DNA of 64,000 nucleotides from Viscum album (lineage: Eukaryota; Streptophyta; Magnoliopsida; Santalales; Viscaceae). Both the position numbers and the translations under genes were made by a program. Of this stretch, positions 48,051 to 62,000 are shown one piece after another. The stretch covers positions 1,170,772,670-1,170,836,669 of the forward strand of contig OY728137.1 in assembly GCA_963277665.1 (NCBI GenBank). The letters run 5' to 3'. Under the pieces are notes generated by a model. It saw only the letters and a program-made list of their open reading frames with translations, was not told the DNA's origin and made no database searches. How positions within the stretch are numbered: the first letter of the stretch is position 1; every line of letters begins with the position of its first letter.

Positions 48051-51000
48051 TAGTGAATTTATAATTATATATTTTTCCGTAAAGATATATCATTGATAAG
48101 AAATATTATAAGAATATCATTGGCTAACAATACCAAAACTAGATCCTACAACCTTTTAGATCCACTCCGATAAATGTTTTATGTTATATTCCAAAGATAT
48201 AGATGTAATATTGAATGAAACACTTATGATAACCTATCCACTAATATTGTGTTTAAATATTACATATTGATCATATAATGGGATATTTAATTTGTTTGAA
48301 ATAAGAACACATCCCCATCATTTTGATATACAATCTAAAGTGACTAATGTTTTAATGTCTATATTCGTTGGTTGCCAAGAAGGGAAAATATAGTTATTGT
48401 TGATCTTTTACCTCCACTTGGTATATAGTTCCTGTAATATAGGAACATTGTGTCATCGAACACCATAGTAATATCTCTTTCTTCATTCCATTTTCCTAAA
48501 AAATATCAAAATCCATTTTCATTTAAAATTATATTATTATGACCAATATAATATTATAATTACATACCCATAGATATGATGTCCATTCAATATTATTAGA
48601 TAATAGAACCTAATCTCCCTTGAATTTTTTTTACATTGTATGATTAAAATAATCTTGGATTTGTTTTTATTTTCCCTGGATTAGTGGATTTGATATTCAT
48701 GAGAGGTTTATCACAAGGCATAAATAGTAACTTCATATTCTTTGAAAACTAGGAATATTGCTTACCATAGTTGTTCTAGGACATATTTTAGTCCCCTCAA
48801 ACACTGTTTGGACTATTGTTGTATCATTTCACACAGCTATATGACTCAATAAGGATACATTTTATAATCATATTCTTTTATAGTTAAATATTTCATACAG
48901 TTTATTATTTCTACAATATATTGAAATAATATAAATATTCTCTTTATGTTTCTTTATCTCATGGAATATATAATAATAGAAAAAATAAATATGGTAGAAA
49001 ATATATAATGGAAATATCAAAAGACTATATTTAAGAAATCCATTAATATATTTCTGACATTCCTATATCTAGATGCAGTGATTTGATTTCATAGTGGTCC
49101 AGTCTTTTTACTGATTGTTATCTTTAATATAACCCAATATATTAATCTAATTTGATGATTTCCAAATCAATTTACCTCCTTTAATAAATATCATGATCGG
49201 GGAATTTTATGACAAAATAATCAATATATGAAGGATAATATGTTTTTTATTATTTCCTTTTTATACTAATAATAATCAATAGATTGATGCATTGACCCAC
49301 CCATCATCAAAACAATGAGGAATAGAGTACCCCATGGTGATGAACATGAGAAAATAACAAAAGTTTATATATTTTATTATATTTTATTCATATATTCTAT
49401 CAATTTATTAGAGTTCATTGTAATCGTAAACAAACATAAATATATTTATATATATATATAACTAGGTTGAGTTCATTTAAAAAAATTCAATATTATTTAG
49501 AAATGCATGTAACTATTCCGTATTTGAATCATCATATTCCATCATAATTGATATAAAATCATTTTTGACTTTTTCACAACCCTTTGATAAAACTATCCCC
49601 CATTATTAGGTATTATGACACATGTAAAGTAAGTGTTATCTTTGGTATCATTATTATAAAAGTTTTCATTACCACCAAAATATATTTATTTATGAAAAAA
49701 TAAATTTATGGAAAATGTGGGAAACCTTCAGATTACAAAAGAAGGATATCAACCAACTTCACATGTAATGGATGAATCTTTAAATTTCGGTTCACACCGT
49801 TTAGACACCTGAAAACCGTATTCTTTTTATAATTATCCTTATTTTGATAAATTAATGAAGGCTGAAAAAATATATGAAATTTTATATTAAAATAACAATA
49901 ATTAATATATGATATATGTATAAATTTCCAAACTATTAAGATTATCATATAAAATTACACTATTGGATGAATAACTAGATTTATATTAAGAATCTCCCCA
50001 AAAACATTAACCAACAAATATTTTAACCGTGAGATATAATCATTTCAACATATGGGGTTTTCGTCAGTAATTTAATATATAATAATTATGGTGGTAAATT
50101 CCTTATTTTTTTAAAAACATAAAATATTAAAATATGTTTGATGAAGTAAAATAAAATGGGATATTTTAATTTATTTAATGGATATTATGTTCAATTTCTA
50201 AAAAACCATATCATTGATTTATGTTATAATAATTTAATAAAATTATGTATTTTAGTTTCTGTATTGATAATAATATGAAAAATAAAATAATATAAATAAA
50301 TGAATGGCAGAATAAATATAATTATATATACATTTATTTCATATTAGATTTTTCCAATTATATTTTATCTTTATCCTATGACAGTAACCTTTTGTCATTA
50401 ATTTCATTCTATATTATCTCCTAATTAGTATTTAATAGTTGATTAAAATTAGCTAAACCGTGATATTATTACTATTATAACATATATACCAATATATATA
50501 TATATATATACATATTATACGACTCCACATTACAGACCATTATATAAAATGAATAAATAACACACCTAGAAAATAAATTCTTTGTGTCTTTGGATATAAC
50601 CATAATAGAATTCTTATTTTAGAACACTTTATACAATGTACTTATAAAATACAATACACATGAAACCCATATAAATATAACATATGTGGTATTCATATAC
50701 AATCCATTAATAATGAAAAATATATAAAAAATAGTGAGTTCAAACCCCACATAATGGGTATATAATTATAAATATCAATTTGATCAATATAGTTGGTCAT
50801 ACATAGGATCATAAATATTTATGAAAGAAAGAAATATAATCAAATGAGAATATATTCAATAAATAATTAAATAATGAATAAGAACAGTATAACGTAGTAT
50901 GGTATGTTACATAATTTTGGGGGATAAAATTGGAATATGGAACAAACTAAAGAAACAATTTCTTCATACACATAGTTTTAAATGAATTTTAACATTAATA

Positions 51001-54000
51001 TAAAATAAAAAGAACCCATAAATCTAGTTTTATAGTCTGTATTATAAAATATGATTCTAGGAAAAAAATAAATTTGAAATAAAAAATATTAAATATATAC
51101 TCAATAATATTTTTTTAGATTTATTTTTTTTAACGCTATATAGAATAATCTTGGGAAGACATTAAAAAGACAAATATGTGAATCCCAATATGATAGAAGC
51201 ATTATAACAGAGAAAATCACATGACTATAATATAATAACAGGATATCATAAAAGACTATGATAATTAGTAATCATAGGGAATCATGACATAATGAAACTG
51301 GCCTCATAAGCATGTGGGAAGAACATAAAATATTCAATAATCATAATACAAGGAACATTTCTAAAGAAACACATCATGGTAGAAATATTTAGATCATGTA
51401 TTAGGTTTAATCTCCAATCCCATCTATATCATATCATGAATATTATTCATTATCCCAATGATTGGAGTGTAATATAAGATAAAAAATTATCACATGTTCA
51501 TACATATGAGTGTTAGATAAATGAATCATCCAAAGGAATTATGCATAATGAAATATCCATGGAAAATGAAGTGGGTTACATAATATATACTTGATGTTTA
51601 TGAAATGACATATCATATTCATTCTTATGAAATAAGGGATTGACTGAATTTTTTAATGTTTATGATGTAATATTATACTATTGTTCATTAAAATAATCTC
51701 CATTTTATATGAAGACATATTTAAATATTTGAGCTAGGCCAAAACAAATTGACTTATAAACCATAGTTTTAAGAAAATGGATAAATAGTCATTATAGACG
51801 GTATAAAATAATAATATTCATGAAAAGAAAAATATAGAAAAATGGTTTTACAAATAAATAGTATTTTATTTATAAAAAAATTATTTTTTAAATTTTTTAA
51901 TTTAATGGATATATAAAATGATATATGAAAATAAATGAGTTCCTATTAAAAGACAATATAGAGAAAATTAAATTGATAGGTGGAGCTCAAAAAAATACAC
52001 CCTTATAATGGAAAGGTGATTTAAGCTGAGTATATATATATGTTAAATATATAAAATTATTACAATAAGTATTTGGTAAATATCAATATATAATGTTAGG
52101 AATATATAAAAAACAAAACCAAAATAATAGAGTGGCTCAGAGAGATCCATTACAATTTTTCCAGAATCATTCTAAAAGTTCACATGACTACATGAATAAA
52201 AAATCAATATTTATTAAATAAATGATCAAGAACCATATAAAAATATATTTCATCGATTATCATTATTTTTTTATATTTTTAATCATGTAATTGAGGTATA
52301 ACTTATGTGCATACTATCCCAAAATAATTCACATCAGACATCCAATATTTCATATGTTGTCGATGATTATGGTGGATATTTTTTAAATGTTTCAATTACT
52401 ATGGATTTATAATGCTTTTCAGTTAACGTTCTTCAAAAAGTCCAAAATTTTCATAGTATACATTTTTATTCGTAATTTATAATTATTTATATAATATAAT
52501 AACTATATGAATATTTTTTTAACGCGGGCTTCTAACCGTGATGATCATATTGACATTCATTAGCATTAGGAAATTATATTCCTTATAGAATATAGAAAAT
52601 ATAGAATATACATATTTATCAAATTATTTACAGTTATATTTGTATTTGAATCACCCATAAATCTGGTAATGGAGAATGTAACACATTTTCCCCAAAGGCG
52701 ATGAACTGTCCATAACATTGATAATTATTTCATTGACCCAAAATAATATATTAAGGTATGTTTGATCGTGGATGATTCATAATTAAAATTATAATTTAGA
52801 GTATTGAAAATAGAGATTTTTTTATACTACCATTGAATAAATATATATGATAAGGTAGAATAAGAAATAATAGAATGTTTATTGGTTTAATAATATTATC
52901 TCTTTAGACTCCATCAAACTAACAACACCTTATATAACCAAAACATTGAATTTTTATATGAAAATGTCTTATAGGGACATAGGGGGAGATGGGTTGGGAA
53001 TTTTGTAGATAGTTTGAGATTTAAGGGAGATATAATGTGTGAGTTATGGAGAGGTTGTGAGTGGTATATATAAGACAACATAGGAATGTTTTGTAAGATA
53101 ATATTCATTACATTATTATTTTAGATAAAGAATACCAATTTTGATCCAAAAAATTTGATATATAGAAATCTAAATTCATGTCAATTCAAAATAATGGTCA
53201 ATTACATCCACATTGACAAATTTTTATATGTAATTATATTACAATTCAAATTTCTTTATTTACATATTTCATAATTCACCATAAAGTCATGTAATTTATA
53301 AAATTAATAAAAATTTATTCGAAGTATTATTAAATTATGAGATCCATAAAATGAAATCCATTTTATTAAATAAAATTTTTAAATATAAAAAAAAATATAA
53401 AAATTAAATTTTTGTTCATTAACAAAAATTCATTATAAAAATTGTGATATATTTTATAATGTTATGAAAAAATAGTTATGGTCTCATAAAATAATAAAAT
53501 CAATATGATGAAACATAATTTTTTTTTGTCAATTGACGACTATTATTTATTTTATTCTATATAATTATTTTTATCACATAAATATGACTAAAATCAATAT
53601 GATATTAAAAAAATAAAATCAAAAATTTTCTACTATTTAAATATATAATTAATTTTTATGAAGATATACAATTTTTATATGTTCATATTATAAGGTAAAT
53701 TAAAGTTACATTATAATTACATCAATGAGACGACTTTGCAAATGGTCCACTTAATATTCCTAATCTTCAAAAAACTATTTTAATAGTACGATTTTTATTC
53801 TAACTATTAAATTTGTGATGGTCATTTGGTTTTATAACCTCAATAAATTCCCCATATATATTTCATTCTAAATTAAAATATACTTTCTCTCATGTTTATA
53901 TATTTTTTAATTTTTAATGTAAATGAGTCTATTATAATATTTTATTTCATTAATATAATTTTTTAGTGGGTATGATCATTATAGGGGATTATTCATATCC

Positions 54001-54399
54001 AAATTAACATATTATAAATATATAATTTTTAATTCTTTCCCCATTACAATAATTTTGATTATTATGTTTATATTTACTCCCTAAATGTTATATTATAATC
54101 AATATAATAAATCATCATTATTTTTATAATATGTGGAGTTCTATTTTTATAATAAATTAAAGCTATTATGACACATATAAAAAGTCTATGTGGATATTTA
54201 ATTTATAAAGGTTTCATTTGTTATATTCTTCCTACTAATGAAATTTCATTCAAAAAATTACAGTTATCTCACCATGATGAAAGTATACGTTCTTATTTTT
54301 ATTCAAATGATTCTATCATTTCACATGTATCCTCATCATACTTTTGGTTCTGATGTAGTACTTTTACTCGGAAGGTTGTCTTATTGTGTTTAAATTTAA
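48051..54399. other. AT-rich, gene-free stretch
   Basis: No readable protein. By spacing from the decayed pol segments on both sides, this should hold the gag end of the 46-48-kb copy and then an old LTR, but I cannot mark the boundaries. TA-rich microsatellites occur at about 49,446-49,461 and 50,492-50,512. Open frames at 49,733-49,948, 52,914-53,108 and 54,168-54,353 have low-complexity composition and no family features. Confidence 0.5.
50492..50512. repeat. (TA)n microsatellite
   Basis: About ten TA units. A similar shorter tract lies at 49,446-49,461. Confidence 0.9.
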
Positions 54400-57100
54400 C
54401 TCTATAGTTTAAGATCATCACTAGATCCTCCTCCTAAGTGAGATCATTCTCCCATTGTAGCCCCTATATATTGAGTATAGGTGAGGGATCTATAATGTAA
54501 TTAATTAATAGATATATATGAAAGATAACTTGTTCTCCAGATATGGTGGATGGGAGTGATATTTGTTAGGCTGAAGCACCTATTTATTCAAGAATCTCAA
54601 AAGGGATGACATATCTATGACATAACTTCCCCATATTCCAAAATTATCATGAATCTACCCCAATGAGAATTACATAGGAACACATTTTCTACAATTTCCA
54701 AGTATATACCTCTATAATAGTTATAAGCCAATTTATTTTATTGACTTCGAGATTTATTCATTTTTCAATGAATTGTATTAAAAGTTTATAACATTTCTAT
54801 AACCACTTATTGTCTATGCTCTATGTGGTCTACTACATCATCCCAATATATAGGTGTTCTTAATATGTTACCATAATGGGATTCATATAGATTCATTTGC
54901 ATAGTTGAGTGGAATATATAATTATTTCAGAACCTACCATGGGAATGATTCTAGTCTAATCCCCATGAATTACATACTCTAAACATGTCCTCATGTTTCT
55001 AGATAGTCTTCTATGTTTGGGGGTGATAATCCATATTTAATATCAATATTATATTTAAGTAATTTTAGATATAATTCAATAACTTGTAGATAAATATTCA
55101 ATCTCATATAGTTTCAATTAATAATAATTTTCAATGTATCCACACAAGTTACCAGATATATAATCATCCACATTGATTGATTGATAATTTCGCTAAAATT
55201 AAAATTATGTGGGAAATCGTTATAAGATGAACCACTATTACCCATAAATAATTATTTACACTATATTTCTTTAGATTAACAATGAAAATGTATATGTTGT
55301 TGTTTTCTAATTTCCATATAGGTGTGGGTAGCAGTGGAATTATTCCCATTGTATATTTTCCATATATCATCATTTACAGATAGATATGGAACATTGGTTT
55401 ATATTTCATGATATCATTATTCATATTATCCCACCATTAATTCTCTTAATGATCTCTACATAACATCTATCAATCTGTGTGGATTTAAAATATCAACCAA
55501 TTACTGACATTTAATATCTCATTATTTAACATAAAATTTGACTATAGACATTGTTTTGAACCAATTCGTACTAATCCTACATCATTAAATTTGAATATTG
55601 AGGATTCAAATTTTCATATACATTATATTTTCTATGTATCTTCTCAACAACCATTTTAGAATCTTGTTTCTCTCCCAGAATAGATGGGTTAATATCATTT
55701 TATCATAGTAGGATGTTATTCATTTCATGATGACTATCATATATATCCTTTTCAAAAATATTAAGATTGGATCATTATCAATTCACATCATTGACATGTT
55801 TTATAATAATTTCAATATATATAATTCCCATAATTGTTCACCATCCCAAATTAAAATATAGACATAGAATTCATTATACTTATTCTTGCCTAACTATCTG
55901 TGTTGGCATGTTATAAACTCATTATTCAAGAATATATATACGATTCTCTTATAGAACATATAAATTTCACACTTTCTCACATATAGTTAATGGAAGAAAA
56001 TCATTACAATAATGGTCACTAAAAATAACTGTAATAATGTTTTTGAAATTTATTCTCAGGTAAATTCAAATTTATTGAGGTGTGGGATATCATGCTAACA
56101 TTTTTCCTCACTATGTATCCCATACCAAATTTTGAATAACCTCTATATTCTATAAATAGAACCTAAAAGATGTACAATGTTTGTACTAATATAGTGATAT
56201 TCTTATTTATTAATTATAATAAGATCTCATTATATTTATTTCACCATAATAATATATCTCCCATTTATATTAGCCTATTCAGCAAGTATGAAAACTAAAA
56301 TATGTTTCTTAGTAATCGTTTGAATATATCAAGATGGTAAATATTTACTATAGATCTCCAATAATAATTTTTTCTTAATCTCCCACAAAATCACAATTCT
56401 ATTATATAGATCCTCATATATCACATTACTAGTGATAATGTTCCCAAAACATTATAACACCTCTAATAATAATCTCATTTATGGAACATTTCAAAATAAT
56501 CCTTTTGAAATGTGTTTATCAAAATACTCATTTTCACATCATTTTTTATGTACTTTTTAGTATTCCTCATTATCATAAATAAATTCTTCCAAATTTTATC
56601 ATAATAATAGTGAACAATATTTTATATCAATTTGATGAATATTTCTATAGAATTAGTTAGTTTTATGTGCATTAATATGAACTGATATTGTATATAAGTT
56701 GTTCAAAAGAATTTCATGGGAATACCATCCTTATTCACATATAATTTTGTATATCCGAATAGAAGGTCTTCTATTAAAAAATATAGAGCCCTACCTAGTT
56801 GACGGAAAATGTCATCAATTTTGGATTTGATAAATAAGTTCCTAACCATGATTTTTGGTAAATCAATATAAAAAATTTTGATGCTCATTTTCCCATCATT
56901 TTTCAGGAGGAAGTGGACATGTGTTCCCCATAGTGCAGAACAAGGCTATGTAAATCAATTTTGATGAATCTCAAGTAAACCATTACTAATTTTTACCAAT
57001 TTAGTTCAGTATATTTAATACAAAATATTGGATATTTTTTTAAATTTAGGCATAATTTAAATTTATAACACAACCACATGTTCCATAGGAACACAATTAA
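54400..57100 (-). pseudogene. Decayed chromovirus pol (integrase to RT), second old copy
   Basis: Nucleotide landmarks of the younger pol reappear in order. AATCTCAAAAGGGATGACAT at about 54,590 parallels ACCTCAAAAGGCCCGATGAA at 36,994. AACATGTCCTCATGTTTCTA and TTTGGGGGTG at 54,975-55,025 parallel 37,393-37,447. The clearest part is on the minus strand at 56,703-56,888: a 61-codon frame with KSKIDDIFRQLGRALYFLIE corresponding to [20 protein letters not shown], followed by FGYTKLYVNKD for [11 protein letters not shown]. That is the reverse transcriptase core, with the first catalytic Asp read as Glu. It is far older than the copy at 36-41 kb and cannot function. Confidence 0.65.
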
Positions 57101-60100
57101 TGTGATTCCGGAATACATCAATTTATTCCATCGTAGTAGGCATTAATTAAATTATATTTTTCTTTATTATCTTAATTAGGTACTCAATATTTATTATATA
57201 ATATAGAAATAATATTATTTCTTCAGAAGAAGATTCAAAATGACATTCATTCTTTTTCTAACAGATGTACATAATCAGAGGATGAATTGAGATGTGAAAA
57301 TTTATAAGTCTATCTTGAAATATATAGTTTGATTTATATTAGGACAATTTTTTTCCTAACAATAAAAATAATCATGTAATGATGTATGATAATATTTCAT
57401 AAGAGTTTCACAACATAAATATGGACTATGGGGTTTTATACCATAGAAGAAATAATTTTCACATTTTATTTTATTACAATAACCAAAACTCCCTATTTTG
57501 ATGTGTTTTTTATGAAGTATAATAAAAATTCCAAATAACAAATATTTTTTTTTGGAAAAAATATACATATACATTAACGATTTGAATTAGTATAACTATC
57601 GTACTTCTCAAAAATTAAATATAAAAACCACCTCTATATTAGTGATGGAATAAGTTTTTAATTACTCTGTTAGCCATGAATGTTGATTTCATTGATTATA
57701 TATCAAATCATATGTATTAGAGAATTGGATTTCATAATGTCAATATACCTTGAAGTTATAAAAAAAGGATATAGGCTTAGTATTTATCAATTTTATATTT
57801 TATTATGTTTCATTATAGCACTTCATAGTCTCCAATTAAATTTTCAAAGTTATTTTATTTATTTCTGTAGAAGAGTAACTCCCTATTAACAATAGTTAGT
57901 TTCAAAGATTCTTCTTCCCAATATACTAACATGTGTGTCGTTGGGTTTTTATTACTCTACATGATTTATCTACTTATCCAACTAAAACCAATTGCATTTT
58001 ATATTATTTAAACATATATATAGGGTCACAAATTTCATAAATAGATATTACATATCATTATTTGGGTATTTATTACATATATTAGGGATATAATCAAGAA
58101 AACTATAGGTCTACAATATTTGGAAAAATGGACACATAAACAAATGGTTCAAAAGACCTATTCATTATGATATCCACAAATAAAACTATTTATAGATATA
58201 TCATATATAAAACCGTAGTTCATAACATGTGAAAAAATAATAAATGCTAACTTAGATTATTATTAAGGCTAATAATGGTGACATAAAATATCAAATATGG
58301 ATAACATGGGAATAAGGGTATAAGAAAATGAATTTTTCATTTGAAATAAAAACAAAAAATATCAGTTATCCTCATCTCATTTCATAGAATAATGTTTTAA
58401 TGTTCAGAATACATGAATCATAATGGAATGATATAACCTGAGCCTAGTGAGAAGAACACTGGCATATAACATGGAATTTTTCCATATACATAATCATAGA
58501 AAATCATTTCCTTATTAAAGAAGGATAACTTCCCAGATAATCACAGTGGATTGGTTTCACAAAAAAAACCATCACAGAAGTCTAGGATCACACTAATGAT
58601 TATCAATGGGGATAGAGTCCCATACTGATCTATGTTCACCCCTATTGATGTCCTTTTGATCATCTGAGATATCAATCATTACCCAATGCATTGGAGGGAT
58701 GTATAATTCTAGTCCCACCATTCACATAATTATAATAAAATATATACTCTTCATGATAATAAAATATTTATAATATTACAACCCATGAAATCAAATGGGT
58801 TTCATAAACATTTTATCATATCCTAATCGATGAAAAAAATGTTTCATAAACATATTTTTTTGTCATCAATTAATTACCCCTAGAAAATGATCAAGTTTCA
58901 AAAAAATAAATTTATTATATTTATAAACCACCTCAAGAAATAATAATGGTGGGACTCTTGGATTATATCCCCAATGAAGAATAATAAAAATTAATCAATT
59001 TTTCCCTTGATTAATTGAAATATCATTTTCAATCTTTAAAAAATTCTTGAAAAAAATACTTTCTAGACATTGAAAAAAACATTTCAAAGGATATAAATTA
59101 GAAAAAATATTTTGAAAATAATTAAATTTGATAATAGTCATTCAAAATTATAATTCAATAATTATGGAATTCAATGGTCATTAGAATGGGATATTTTAAT
59201 CATTATTTATAGGCTAAAAGAAAAAGTTCCTTTCAAATTTTTATACAAATGTTTAAAAGTAACTCATTGAGAAATTAAAATAAGTTGTATTTTTAACATT
59301 TTAAATGAAAATAAAAAATAAGTAAAAAATTATTTAATAAAATTATTTTACAATATGAAAATTTTTCTATAAAATATGTTTAAAATACATGTATATTGAA
59401 GAAAATTAATTCTCTATCGAATTGGGAAATAAAATTATTTTTCATTACAAATATATTCCAGACTCATGTGTACATAAACTGAGTAGATATAAAGAAACCA
59501 TGTATTTTAAATAAATTAAATTCTTTTAAGGTAATTCATGAGATTCATAATTTTAATATCAAAATATTTCATTATCGGAGACAAAATCATAAACTATACT
59601 AATGAATAATGAGTCCATGACATAAAACCGTAATTATTTTTTATCTTTTGAAACATAATCCCCCAGAATGAAATAAACATTGATGGATTTGAAAATATAG
59701 ATAAAATTTATTGGATGAATCATAAAATATTTTCATGTGTAGTATATATATACCATAAAAGATGACTGTTGTGAATATGGAATGCGTCTCACAGAAATAT
59801 ATGTGAGAACAAAGTCACTTACCTCATGTCCAAATTATTTTGTACATGATCAAACAAAAATTCAAATAATTATATAATTATTATATATATATTTTTAGAA
59901 AAATTTTAATATAAATAATAAAACATTTTATTAACATATTAATTTTCATCTCCAATTTATCAAAAATTCATTATTTAATTCAATGTTACTTAAGATAACA
60001 ATTGGGTTTTTCATGAATGTTTTGGTAGAATACTTATTACCCTCTTACATTCATTATTATTAAAATATCTATAAAAAATAATCAAGATATAAATATATTA

Positions 60101-61599
60101 TACATTATTTATATATATATTTAAAATAATTTAATTATGTTTACCCATAAAATCAGTATTATATAAAATTTATAAATTTCGACAGTATTCAATTAACTTG
60201 ACAAAAAATAAATAATTTAAGACAATTAATTTGAATATAATCTATTTAAATGAATGAAATGTGTCATATTTTTTTATAATATTAATTGAAAACCAAATAT
60301 CACTCATATTATTTTACTTCCAATATTTTTAAATTCAACTATTTTTTTTATTTATTATTTTATTAAATAATATTTTTTAATTATTCCAGAATATAAGTTA
60401 TTTTGTTATCCAATTTTTTTTAATAAATTACCTTCATGGATATATTTTTATTATAAAAATAAATAGCATTTATATTTTTTATAAAATTCTATTTCCTAAT
60501 GTGTACACATAATATATTTTTATGAGAAATAAAATGTTATGTCTTATTTTTCACTAATTACATATTAATGATGTCATTTTTCTAGGAATTTTTCAATAAA
60601 AATCAATTATTAGACTAATGTGATATGGGTAAAATTTCATTTATCTAATATGAAATATGATGAAAAATTATTCCATGTTCACTTTTTATACCCAAGAATT
60701 AAACGATTACCCATTACTGATGTGAAATATTGAAACACATTTTGTTTTCTATTTACAAAAAAATGGAAATATTTAATAAATTTTAACCTCCTATATAAAA
60801 ATATGTAAACATTTTTATAAAATTAATTTTCTATATATGGTAGGATTTTTTTATTATTATGATATAAAATTCAATGAAATCTATTCTTTAGAAACATACT
60901 TTTTATGCAAAAAACATGGTTTATTATTATCCCATGCATAGAAAACATCATTAAATGAATGTTAAAACAGCTGAAAGAATAAAATATATATATATTCATT
61001 TCAATAAAACAACTCATATAAAGTGAATTATTTAATTTTTTAATATAATAGTTCATTATTTGCATAAATTGTGTTTACTAAAAAAATTATCTTTAACATT
61101 AAGATGATATTTTATTTATTATTAATTTATGCCCAAATAATTCATTAACAAATACGTAGCCATATGTTTTTCATAATTTAGTATGTCGTATATATAAAAT
61201 CCAATCCAATGTATATGTAATAACTATCTAATAAAAATTCCTTATTATTATATCATATTATTTTTAAACCTAGTGTTGTGTGTAACACAAGAAACTAAAA
61301 AAAATAAATTATTTAAAGAGAAATATTTTGTAAAATTTCAATTTGATATATATTATCGCCATTAATGTAAATTATCTATTGAAATTCATCTCCCTGATAT
61401 AAAAATTTATTATATCAATTTTAAAGAAAATTTTGGTTTCTATGTTTATATTCGAATTTGTGAATTCCCCAAATAACATTAATCATGTGAGTATTCCAAT
61501 TTTATATCATGTTACCTGTATATTCCATGACTTATATTGATTTTTCATCCTATGATATATAATAATAGAGATGTATTATCTTTGAGTCCAGTATTTAAG
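57101..61599. other. AT-rich, gene-free stretch
   Basis: Very AT-rich, with long A and T runs. No credible reading frame: 57,356-57,574, 57,680-57,889 and 60,871-61,065 are chance frames in AT-rich DNA. If the retrotransposon order holds, it would contain the gag end of the 54-57-kb copy and another LTR, but no boundary is visible. Confidence 0.5.
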
Positions 61600-62000
61600 A
61601 TTGATTAGTTATGTACTAACCCATAAGATATACGTGGACCACATCATGAACATGGGAGAGGTTTTATGGAATTTCCAATTACTAAGAAACCACACCTACA
61701 AATCTAAAGATTCCAAAAGGGATAATATACATAAGGCATAACGTTACATTGTTATCGAATATCATAACATTTTTCATAGATAAATTGACACATAAATTAT
61801 TTTTCCAACATCAAATTCAATATCACATAGAAGGTATAAATCATATATTTTTATCAACTCTTAGTTTCCTTGTCATGCAGTTGAAATACTACAACATTCT
61901 CTTCCATTTACAATGATATCTCAACTCTGAATAAAATTATTTCTCCAAATTCATCACAAATGGTTGGATATCAAAAAATATTTTCATACAGGTTTTCTAA
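61600..62000 (-). pseudogene. Possible third decayed chromovirus integrase end
   Basis: AAGATTCCAAAAGGGATAAT at about 61,708 resembles the landmark at 54,590 (CTCAAAAGGGATGAC) and 36,994. It is followed by a CATAAGGCATAAC stretch as at 54,615. The match is short and I found no protein-level support, so this is a tentative call. Confidence 0.3.
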
